NCBI RefSeq assembly: GCF_004353915.1
Contig: NZ_SMRP01000025.1
Coordinates: 1-64,000, forward strand
Length of the DNA: 64,000 nt
Source of the DNA: Paraburkholderia silviterrae
GTDB taxonomy: Bacteria > Pseudomonadota > Gammaproteobacteria > Burkholderiales > Burkholderiaceae
Direction of reading: 5' to 3'
Shown here: positions 1 to 8,455 of the stretch, one piece after another
How the letters are laid out: each line of letters starts with the position of its first letter
Position numbering within the stretch: the stretch's first letter is position 1
Position numbers and translations under genes: made by a program
Notes under the pieces: model-generated
Seen by the model: the letters and a program-made list of their open reading frames with translations, nothing else
The model's database searches: none
Told to the model about the DNA's origin: nothing

Positions 1-1
1 G

Positions 2-2416
2 CAAGGCGACCAGATGGGCACGGTCATGCATGGCCGCTGCGGGCAGCAGGTGCTCGTGGAATATGTCAACGGCGATCCAGACCGGCCCATCGTCGTGGCG
101 TTCGTGCCGGATCGCGATAACACGCCAGCCTGGAAACTGCCCGAGAATCAGGCGCTCTCGGGGTTGGTCACGCGCAGCCTCGGGCACGGCACCACGACCA
201 ACCATCTCGCGCTGGACGACACCGAGAACCGGCAGCAGGCCCAGCTCGCAAGCGACCATGCGAAATCGAGTCTGAGCCTGGGCTATATCACGCGCGTCGA
301 GGGCAATGCGGGGCGTCAGGACGCCAGAGGCGAAGGGTTCGAGCTCCGCAGCGACAAGCCAGGCGCACTGAGGTCGCCTGGGCTGCTACTGACGACCGAG
401 GCGCGGCCCGCCGCACGCGGCAGGGTCACGGAGATGGGCGAGACCAGTGCGCGGCTCACAGGCGCGCGTGACGTCCACGAGGGCATCGCACAGCAGGCGC
501 AGCGGGACGACGCGCAGGACGCAATGGGCGATCAGGCCGAAGTCACGGAGGCTATGAAGCGCGCCAATGCAGAACTACGCGGCAAGGGCAGCGGCAGCGC
601 GGATGAGTTTCCCGAGTTCGAAGCGCCGCACCTGACGCTATCCAGCGCGGCGGGTATCCAGTCGACAGCGGCGGAGAGCACGCATATTGCGAGCGATAAA
701 GATACGGCGCTGACTGCGGGCAGGCACGTATCCATCGCGACGGGTAAATCGTTCTTCGCATCGGCGCGCGAGAAGATCGCCGTCTACGCACAGAAGGCAA
801 TCACGCTGATCACGCCCGGGAGGGTGCGCGTCGAGTCCCGCACAGCCGACATGGAAATGATCGCGCAGGAAGTGCTCAAGCTCATCTGTCGCGGCGGCTG
901 GATCAAGCTGGCGTCGCCCCAGGGGATCGAACTGCACGGCGGCAATTCAGTCGTGCGGATCTCGAACGAGGGGATCACCGGCTATACCGGCGGGCCCTTC
1001 CGGATCCATGCAGCAGACCATGCGACGGATGACCCGGTGAGCAGGCCCATCGATCTACCGGCTACGCCTGAGAACCCCGGCAAGCTCGCCGCCCATCATG
1101 TGCTGGTCGAAAATGGGGGTGGATTCGCCGTTCCAAATCAGCCGTACCGCATCACGCTGGACGATGGGCAGGTTATCCAGGGTCTCACGAACGAACTGGG
1201 TGAATTGCAGATGGCGACGAGTAACGTCGTGTCGTTCGGCATGGTCGAATTCATGTCCGAGAGCATCCCGGATGACGTGATCGGCATGACAAAGATATCT
1301 GTCTACCGGGACGGAAATCTGCCGCCTCCGCCACCACCACCCGTCCCCGCGCAGCGTACCGCGCAGATCGGCGGCACAACTATCAACACACCTAATGAAG
1401 GCGCGACCACGCAGGGACAGCCCGCTCGCTATATAACGTGTGACCCGATGAATTTCGGGTTACGGCGCTATCGCATCCTGAATGACGCGAAGACTGAACA
1501 ATCGCCCGCAGACCGAAGGCGGTCGAGTATTGAATATCCAGTTGCCAGGCGGTACACAGCAACGGTAAAGCCGAAGCTGATGGATATCAACTGGATCGAC
1601 CTGGATGGCAAATCGTCAAAGGAGATGACGAAGGTGCTCGTGTCTGCGGTGCAGGACGCCCTGTGCGTCGCCCTCCAGGATGGCCCGTTTGGTCTGCCTG
1701 CTGGAACTTCAACCGACGTTAAGTCTGGTGCAATGCCAGCTGTAAAGATCGTCTCACCGGAAGATGTCCCTAAGTACGGCATGCAATCAACAGATGAGGG
1801 GGGGTTTATTGCGACCTATTGGTTTGTGGCTGTTGCCCAGTTTCGCATCAAGAACATCATCGACAGGTTGAGGAGTGACCATAACGATTTCTGGATCACG
1901 CAGCTCGCCGTAACGCTGTATCACGAGGCGAGGCATTGTCAGCAGAAATACTGGATTATTTCCCTCTTCAATACCAATCCAGACGACTATCAAAAATTTC
2001 CGAACATGGAGAAGTACTACAAGCAGACCGTAGACGAGCATGTCTATGCCATCGCGTCAAAGCACCCCTTCCCGAAGGACGAGCGGGTGCGCATTGAAAT
2101 GCATCGCATGCTGGTATTCGAATACTACTGGTCAATTGTCAACCGACCCAAGGTTGCGGCCTATGATTTTGTTGCCAAGGACCTCGACGTTGTACAGGAT
2201 GAGGTATGCAAAATGCGAAACGTCAAACCGGAGGTCGCGCAAAAGATGGCGCTCTATAACCCTGGATACCGAAGCCATTTCCATGAAGAGGATGCGTATG
2301 CGTCTGAAAAGATTGTGCGCGATTACTGGTTCAAGCCTGATACTCAGTTTCTGTGGAACCCCGGCACTTGCACAGACGACTATGTCAACACCCTTAAAGT
2401 TGTTGGAGCAATCTGA
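2..2416 (+). CDS. vgrG: Type VI secretion tip protein VgrG with C-terminal putative zinc-metallopeptidase effector domain (5' end outside window)
   Basis: The frame is open from the window edge, so the N-terminal gp27-like part lies upstream. The visible part starts in the gp5/OB-fold (QVLVEYVNGDPDRPIVVAFV), followed by the beta-helical needle and DUF2345-type region. Next come a small transthyretin-like domain (around bases 1100-1290: PYRITLDDGQVIQGLTNELG) and a Pro-rich linker (PPPPPPPVP). The last ~330 residues are an extension not needed for spike function. It contains HEARH (bases 1922-1936), a match to the HExxH zinc-protease signature, and a later acidic stretch HEEDAYASE that could supply the third zinc ligand. 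VgrGs with such tails (evolved VgrG, e.g. P. aeruginosa VgrG2b) deliver the toxin as part of the spike. The toxin function here is inferred from the motif. The stop is one base before the next gene. Confidence 0.88.
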   Translation, partial: QGDQMGTVMHGRCGQQVLVEYVNGDPDRPIVVAFVPDRDNTPAWKLPENQALSGLVTRSLGHGTTTNHLALDDTENRQQAQLASDHAKSSLSLGYITRVEGNAGRQDARGEGFELRSDKPGALRSPGLLLTTEARPAARGRVTEMGETSARLTGARDVHEGIAQQAQRDDAQDAMGDQAEVTEAMKRANAELRGKGSGSADEFPEFEAPHLTLSSAAGIQSTAAESTHIASDKDTALTAGRHVSIATGKSFFASAREKIAVYAQKAITLITPGRVRVESRTADMEMIAQEVLKLICRGGWIKLASPQGIELHGGNSVVRISNEGITGYTGGPFRIHAADHATDDPVSRPIDLPATPENPGKLAAHHVLVENGGGFAVPNQPYRITLDDGQVIQGLTNELGELQMATSNVVSFGMVEFMSESIPDDVIGMTKISVYRDGNLPPPPPPPVPAQRTAQIGGTTINTPNEGATTQGQPARYITCDPMNFGLRRYRILNDAKTEQSPADRRRSSIEYPVARRYTATVKPKLMDINWIDLDGKSSKEMTKVLVSAVQDALCVALQDGPFGLPAGTSTDVKSGAMPAVKIVSPEDVPKYGMQSTDEGGFIATYWFVAVAQFRIKNIIDRLRSDHNDFWITQLAVTLYHEARHCQQKYWIISLFNTNPDDYQKFPNMEKYYKQTVDEHVYAIASKHPFPKDERVRIEMHRMLVFEYYWSIVNRPKVAAYDFVAKDLDVVQDEVCKMRNVKPEVAQKMALYNPGYRSHFHEEDAYASEKIVRDYWFKPDTQFLWNPGTCTDDYVNTLKVVGAI

Positions 2417-2417
2417 G

Positions 2418-3059
2418 ATGAATCGAACCGTTACCGATGTTCAGCGCCATACCATCTTCCGCATGCTGGATGAAGTCATGGTAATCATGCGTGACGACAA
2501 GCCATTCAATCCGGACAGTGGCGTATTCGGGAGAGTGGATTCTACGCATACGCTGCCGGGATACCCCGGGGCCAGGTATTCGTTCGATCACGCTGATTTG
2601 CCGACAGCAACGATAGAGCTCGTGACTGCTTCCAATCCCCTCGACTATTCCGAAGACCGCATGACGGTGCCAGTCGTCCCAACATATTTCAAGCTGGATT
2701 TCAGCCCGTCAATCTATGGCATCACCGAGGACATGCTCAAGAAACGGCTCGATCTTGCCGATTACTGGATTGATCGGGATGGAGTAAGGCAAGAAGGGAA
2801 CGAAACGCCGCCTCCAGGGCCTGGCTTGCTGCTAAAACCCTACCGATACCGCGCGAAGGCGCATGCGGATAGTCGATTCCCCGTCGATGTCGAGATTGTC
2901 TATGGCCTTCCGACAGGAGATGAACCGAAAAGCCAACTATTTTTCCTCACCATCGAGCGCGCCTATGCGCTCGTCACGCCTGAGGACCGCAAGAGAATGC
3001 GCGAGGAAAAGGAGCAACGCGTGCGCGAGCTGTACGGCAAACCAGAGGCCACCAAATGA
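2418..3059 (+). CDS. Hypothetical protein, candidate immunity protein for the VgrG effector tail
   Basis: 213 residues starting at the ATG one base after the vgrG stop (TGAGATG), so probably translationally coupled. An alternative upstream start at 2040 lies inside vgrG and is rejected. No signal peptide, membrane segment or recognised domain is seen. The protein is mixed and acidic/aromatic, has two Pro-rich surface stretches, and ends in a charged helix (EDRKRMREEKEQRVRELYG). A short gene of unknown family placed directly behind a toxin-bearing VgrG is the usual place for a cognate immunity gene or, less often, an adaptor. The role is inferred from position only. If the metallopeptidase acts in the periplasm, the lack of a visible signal peptide would count against simple immunity. 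Confidence 0.75.
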   Translation: MNRTVTDVQRHTIFRMLDEVMVIMRDDKPFNPDSGVFGRVDSTHTLPGYPGARYSFDHADLPTATIELVTASNPLDYSEDRMTVPVVPTYFKLDFSPSIYGITEDMLKKRLDLADYWIDRDGVRQEGNETPPPGPGLLLKPYRYRAKAHADSRFPVDVEIVYGLPTGDEPKSQLFFLTIERAYALVTPEDRKRMREEKEQRVRELYGKPEATK

Positions 3060-3188
3060 CCCAGCGCCTCGAACAAACGATTTCGCAGATCAATCGCGCT
3101 GCATCGGTGGCCCGCACAAATGTGCCTCGTATAGAAACCGGAATAAGCCCGTAGTTCTCTACATCCGCGTCGAACACACCACCTTGCC

Positions 3189-6064
3189 TCAGCGCGCAGC
3201 GTCCCCCGCCAGCTCATAGGCACCCCAGTAATACGGATGCCGATACACCTGCCCATCCTTGCCGGCAAGCATGTCACGTTCGGCCTGCGCAAGCGCGCCG
3301 GCTTTCGAAAGCGCGGGATTAGCCGCATAAGCCTCGAACACGCCCGCGGTGATCCGCGCCGCCGACTGCGACTCCACGGCCCACTGCGTAACAAGCAGCG
3401 AGCGCGCGACAGCGCGGAGATGGCGTCGCCCGCGTTCCCCGTCGCGAGCCCCGTATTGCAGGCCGAGAGCACGACCCAGTCGGCGTTCAGGCGCAGCGTC
3501 ACAATGTCGTCCGCGGTGAGAATCGAGTCGGCGAGTCCATGCCCTTCGTAGGCAAGCGCCAGCCCGGACTTGCGCCAGCCCGGCACTTCGCCCGGCGAGA
3601 TTCCGTGCGTGGCGAACAGCACCACGCGCTCGTTCGCCAAGTCCGCGTTCATGACCGCGCTGCGCGTGGCGCGCGTGCCCCATAGCACGCTGTCTTGCGG
3701 TGCGCCGAGCGCCGCAGCAATCGAGCGCGCTTCGGCCAGCGTTTCGGGAAGCGGCGCCACATGGTGGTAGTCGAACGCGCGCGTGCCGGCGTCGAGCGGG
3801 AACGCGCGCGACGCAGCCAGCGTAGCGGCCGGCGCACCCTGCTCCGCCGGATCGGCGTCGAGGCCGTCGAAGCTCGGATCCGCGAACGCCAGCAGCGGCC
3901 TTTGCGCATGCGGCGCCGGATACGTGCGCGCGAGCACGAGCGCCGCCGCGCTCGGTATGCGCACCGGCATGGTCTTCTCGATCCACCACGACGCGCCGCT
4001 CAGGCTCGCTGCCGGCTGCGTCACCAGCACGTCGAACGGCACGCTCGCGAGCAAGCCGCTGGTGGCCAGATAGACCGTGTCCGCGCCTGCGAATTCGGCT
4101 TCGATCGGTGCGATCAGCGCGCTGTACAACGCGGCTGCCGCGTTCAGATCGAAGCCCGCCAGTTCGCCTGGCCGCGTGGGCGGCACGCCCGCGTCGAAGC
4201 TCGCGCGCAAGGCCGCGATTTGCGTCTTGAGCGTCTCATGTGTCACCGCGAGCCGGATTGCGCGGAAAGCGCCGCCCGGATGCACCACGAACGCATAGCT
4301 CGCGTCCCGGCCCGCATAGAGATCGACGTAGACCTCACCCGCATGGAGCACCGCGCCCACCTCGCGCGGCGCAGGGATGGCCGGCGACACCAGTTGCCGA
4401 TAAAGCGGGAACTGCGCGGCGATCTGCTTGCGCAGCGCCGCCAGTTGCGCGTTGGCCTCGCGTTGCGCGCGATCTTCGCGCGCGAGTTCGGTGGGTGTGT
4501 CAGGCGGGGCGGACTCGTCACCGTTGTCTTGCTCAGAAAGTCCGGCGTCGGCGCGCGCGAGCGCAAGCCGCGCCGTGTTCTGCCTGTAGCGCAACGCCTG
4601 CTCGCGCTCCACGAGCTCGCGCAATGCCGGCGTGCCGGCGGCAAGACGCGCTGCACCGTCGTTCATGGCGTCTTGCGTCGCGTCCATCTGAAAGTGCTCG
4701 GCAATGCTAAAGGCCAGCGCGGTGTCGTCGCCGCCGCGCTCGACCAGATAGCGCATCGACATTTCGAGCGCGCCATCCTCGACGTAGGCGCCGCGCGAAG
4801 TGGCGTCGTTCCAGCCCCCCTGCATGCCGACGATCGGGGAGACATAGGCGATCACGTCCGCCTCCTTCGCGGGCGTGACGGGATCCTGCAGGCGGTAGAG
4901 CATCTGCATCGCGGTGGGATACTTGTAGAACGGGCCCTGCGCGCCCTGGACGCGCAGCTCGTAAGCAATCAAAGGCTCGATGCGTTTGCTGGCCGCCTGC
5001 CATTGTCCGCGTGCGGCGAGGCTCAGCGACTCGCGATCATTAGCGCTGCTCCCCTGCTCGGCAAACGGATTGAGCGACATGATCCGCTCATAGGCATCGG
5101 CGTCGCCGCGATAGTCGCCGATACGGCCCATGGCGAGCGCGATAAGCAGACGCTGGCGCAGGCAATCGCCGTATTCGGCCGTGATCTTCGCGGGGTCCAC
5201 GCGCTCCTCACCGGCGAGCGCTGCGTCGATGGCGCTGAGCGCGCCGTCGTAATCGTTGTTCGACTCACGCGCGATCGCAAGGCCGCGTTCGAGCCGCGCG
5301 CGCTGGATCACGCTGGCCCGCATATCCGGGCGATGTTCCGCGTCCCAGCTCAGTTCATTCGCATAACTGAGCGCCTCGGCGGGCCGGTTGTTCTGCGCGA
5401 GAATACGGATCAACTCGACGGCACTGTCGTAAAGCTCGTTCACCGCCGCCTGGTGGCGCTTTTCGCTGAGCGTGGGATCGTTGAGGTTGTGCCAGGCGAG
5501 GTCGGTAATTTGCTGGTACTTGAGCAGCGCGAGGTCATTGCGGTTCGCGGCAAGCCGCTCCTTCTCTGCTTGCGCCGCGAAAAAAGCGTAGGCGGGTTCG
5601 CGCGGCAGGGTTTCGAGCTCCGCAGGTGTGGTCTGCCGCGCAAACGTGCGAGCGAGCGCAAGATAGCGGTCACACTTCCTGTAGTTGTGTGATAGCGCAT
5701 AAAGGAAAGCGAGATTGGAGGCCGCGAGCGAGCGCCGCCCGGCGCCGATCTTCGAGTCGTCCACGATCTGCTCGCGCACGCGCACCGAATCGGCAATCAT
5801 GCCGGCCCGAAAGTACTCCGTCGAAAGCGAGTCGAGCAAGGCATAGCGTTTTTCGCCGTCCTCGATACCCGCCAGCCTGGCGTGGATCGCGCGTTCATGC
5901 TCGCCCACCGTCTTCCATGGCGTTGCCGTGGAAGACCCGGCAGCCTGGGTACTATGGGACGTTTGCGTACGTGCAGGCGAGCACGCAACGCATGCCAGGC
6001 CAGCAAGGCAAAGCGCGGCGGCAATCAAGACAGCATTGACGAGATTCAGCGTGCGGTGCGCCAT
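3189..6064 (-). pseudogene. TPR-CHAT domain protease-like protein, frameshifted near its C-terminus
   Basis: The start is taken at 6064, giving MAHRTLNLVNAVLIAAALC, a signal/lipoprotein-like N-terminus (the open frame extends to 6136). Residues ~60-480 are helical TPR-like repeats, followed by a coiled coil and a CHAT (caspase-HetF-associated) peptidase domain. The catalytic dyad is visible: His820 (LFATHGIS) and Cys869 (VLSACNTG). Just after GDAISALSRA the frame breaks near bases 3395-3409. The expected end of the CHAT fold (RSLLVTQWAVES ... HPYYWGAYELAG) continues in another frame to the TGA at 3189. Compared with the family, the block between the two frames (normally about FFYAGA) is missing, consistent with a deletion of about 22 nt between GCGC repeats. 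The unshifted frame runs on to 2963 as Arg-rich nonsense overlapping the T6SS gene. The gene is convergent with the vgrG pair. It may be a real pseudogene, a sequencing error, or a protein with a replaced C-terminus. Confidence 0.8.
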
Positions 6065-6200
6065 CGCGCCTGCCCTCCCGAGCGCGCCCGCATCGAACCC
6101 GGACGTCGCGTGCGGTGCGCGATCCCGACGATTCAAACACTGCCGCAGCGGCGCTTCAAGCCGCCTCTGTGCGCTTGCGCACAGATGGCCGGCCTACCCC

Positions 6201-7316
6201 TCACTCCCGCCCCGTCACCGCCGTCGAGTACGCCACGCGATTGCGCCCTTCGCGCTTGGCCCGGTAGAGCGCCGCGTCGGCCGCTTCGATCAGCGCGGTT
6301 TCCGCAAGCGTTTCGGTAGGCGTGAGCGTCGCCGCGCCCACGCTGATCGTGAGATGCTCGCTCACCGCCGAGCCCATGTGCGGCAGCCCGAGCCCCGCCA
6401 CATCGCGGCGCATCTTCTCGGCCAGCAGGCGCGCGAGCGCGCTGCCCGCGCCCGGCAGCACGACAGCGAACTCCTCGCCGCCGAAGCGCGCCACGAGGTC
6501 GCGCGGCTGGTTCACCTCGCGGCGGATCGTGGTGGCCACCGAGCGCAGCACGTTGTCGCCGGCCACATGGCCGTAGGTGTCGTTATAGGGCTTGAAGTAG
6601 TCCACGTCGATCATCAGCAGCGAGACTTCGGTGTTCTCGCGCTGCGCGCGTCGCCATTCCGCGCCGAGGAATTCGTCGAAATAGCGGCGGTTCGAGAGAC
6701 CCGTGAGGCCGTCCGACTGCGTGAGGCGGCGCAGCTCCAGGTTCACCTTGAGCAGTTCCTGCTGCGAGCGGCGCAGCGCGCGATAGGCCTCGTCGCGCTG
6801 GAGCATGTTTACATAGGAGCGCGAATGATATCTGACGCGTGCGATGAGCTCCATGCTGTCCGGCAGCTTGACGAGATAGTCGTTCGCGCCCGAGGCGAAG
6901 GCCGCGCTCTTGATCGACGGCTCCTCCTTGGTGGAGAGCACGATGATGGGCACGTCGCGCGTGGCGTCGTTGGCGCGGTAGGCGCGCACCAGCGTGAGGC
7001 CGTCGGTGCCCGGCATCACGAGGTCCTGCAGGATCACGGTCGGGCGCACCTGCTCCGCCATGCGCACGGCCTGGTCGGGATGTGCGCAGTAATGGAAGTC
7101 GATGTCGCGCTCGCTCGCCAGCGCTCGCCGCACGGCCTCGGCGACGATTGCCTGATCGTCCACCAGCAGCACCATCATCGGCGCCTCGGCGCCGGGCAGC
7201 GGCTGCGCGAGCGCGGTGCGCACGGCGGCAAGCGCGGCTTCGAGCGAGGCCTCGTCGGGCCCGCCTTCGGTCAACGCGGTTTCGGCTGCGGTTGATGGGT
7301 TCGGCTTCTCAGTCAT
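6201..7316 (-). CDS. wspR: WspR: response regulator-diguanylate cyclase
   Basis: 371 residues; output enzyme of the Wsp system, making cyclic-di-GMP from two GTP when phosphorylated by WspE. The receiver domain spans ~48-165 (VLLVDDQ; phosphoacceptor Asp98 in VILQDLVMPG; KLP switch Lys), followed by a coiled stalk and a GGDEF domain with active-site GGEEF at 279-283. It is closely similar in order and wording to Pseudomonas WspR (SAAFASGANDYLVKLPD, SDGLTGLSNRR). The inhibitory RxxD site, which should lie five residues before GGEEF, reads QPRD (Gln270), so classic product inhibition may be weakened. The ATG at 7316 gives a normal short N-terminal extension; the longer open frame is Arg-rich and antisense-like. 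It is the last gene of the operon, 95 bases after wspF. Confidence 0.93.
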   Translation of the reverse strand: MTEKPNPSTAAETALTEGGPDEASLEAALAAVRTALAQPLPGAEAPMMVLLVDDQAIVAEAVRRALASERDIDFHYCAHPDQAVRMAEQVRPTVILQDLVMPGTDGLTLVRAYRANDATRDVPIIVLSTKEEPSIKSAAFASGANDYLVKLPDSMELIARVRYHSRSYVNMLQRDEAYRALRRSQQELLKVNLELRRLTQSDGLTGLSNRRYFDEFLGAEWRRAQRENTEVSLLMIDVDYFKPYNDTYGHVAGDNVLRSVATTIRREVNQPRDLVARFGGEEFAVVLPGAGSALARLLAEKMRRDVAGLGLPHMGSAVSEHLTISVGAATLTPTETLAETALIEAADAALYRAKREGRNRVAYSTAVTGRE

Positions 7317-7411
7317 GGTTTCTGTCGCTTTTACGGTCGCTGTTTCAAATGCTTGACGTCCAGGTGCTTGACGTCTATCAGGCGCTATTACGGTCTTTTC
7401 GCAGGCGCTCT

Positions 7412-8455
7412 TTAAGGTGCGGGCGGGCTCGTCATGCCCAGCATGCCGTGCGCGCCCACGCGGCTCACGAGTTCGCCGGCAATCGCGGAGAGCGGCAGGA
7501 TCGCGCGCGCGGCGCCCAGCGCGGCGGCCGCCTTCGGCATGCCGTAGACGGCGCACGTCGCCTCGTCCTGGGCAATCGTGTAGTAGCCCTTAGCACGCAT
7601 CGCCTTCAGGCCGATGGCGCCATCGCGCCCCATGCCGGTGAGCAGCACGCCGATCGCCTCGCCCGGCCAATGCTCGACGACGCTATGAAAAAACGTGTCC
7701 ACGGACGGACGATACGGCGTCTCGGCCGGCTCGAGCGTGTAGGCGAGGCGCCCGGAGGCCGTCATGCGCAGATGGTCGTTGGTCGCCGCGAGCAGCGCCT
7801 CACCCGCCACTGCCCGGTCGCCTTCGCGCGCGACGCGCACCTTGAGCGCTGTTTGTCCGTCGAGCCAGTCCGCCATGCCGAGCGCGAACGACTGGTCCAC
7901 GTGCTGCACGATCACGATGCCCGCGCTCAAGCTGGCCGGCAGCTCGCCCAGCACCGCCGCGAGCGCCGTGGGACCGCCCGCCGAGGCGCCGATCGCCACC
8001 AGCGGCGTGCGTGCGTCGGGGGCCGCCGCGAACGCCTCGGGCGCGCGCACCGCCTCGACCGTGCCGTTCACGCGGCCGATCTGGTCGATCTTCGCGAGCA
8101 GCAGGTCCATCGTGCTGCGCGCCGCGGGACCCGCGAGCGTGGGCGTGTCGACCGCGTCGAGCGCGCCCGCGCCCATCGCCTCATACACGCGCCACGCGTT
8201 CGCGCCCACACTGCTCGTGACGATCAGGATCGGGCACGGCGAGCGCGCCATGATGCGCCGCGTGGCCTCCACGCCGTCGATCCTCGGCATCACGAGATCC
8301 ATCAGGATCACGTCGGGCGGCTGGGCGGCGCAGAAGTCCACGGCCTGCTCGCCATCGGCGGCCACCCACAGCACGCGATGCCCGGGCCGCGCCGCGATGG
8401 CGTGGCGCAGGGCCTCCACGGCGAGGGGCATGTCGTTCGCGATACCGATGTTCAT
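7412..8455 (-). CDS. wspF: WspF: CheB-type chemoreceptor methylesterase
   Basis: 347 residues. The N-terminal receiver has phosphoacceptor Asp53 (VILMDLVMPRIDG). The C-terminal CheB methylesterase domain has the Ser-His-Asp triad visible in GASAGGP, VQHVD and LLTGMGRDGA. In the Wsp pathway it removes methyl groups from WspA and resets the signal; its loss in other species locks WspR on and gives wrinkly colonies. The start ATG overlaps the wspE stop (TGATG), so the two are translationally coupled; the larger open frame upstream lies inside wspE in another frame. The domain set looks intact. Confidence 0.94.
   Translation of the reverse strand: MNIGIANDMPLAVEALRHAIAARPGHRVLWVAADGEQAVDFCAAQPPDVILMDLVMPRIDGVEATRRIMARSPCPILIVTSSVGANAWRVYEAMGAGALDAVDTPTLAGPAARSTMDLLLAKIDQIGRVNGTVEAVRAPEAFAAAPDARTPLVAIGASAGGPTALAAVLGELPASLSAGIVIVQHVDQSFALGMADWLDGQTALKVRVAREGDRAVAGEALLAATNDHLRMTASGRLAYTLEPAETPYRPSVDTFFHSVVEHWPGEAIGVLLTGMGRDGAIGLKAMRAKGYYTIAQDEATCAVYGMPKAAAALGAARAILPLSAIAGELVSRVGAHGMLGMTSPPAP

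Noticed and set aside
3695..5692. 665-residue plus-strand frame
   Set aside because: Arg/His-rich antisense shadow of the TPR-CHAT gene; no domain, and the opposite strand has clear CHAT motifs.
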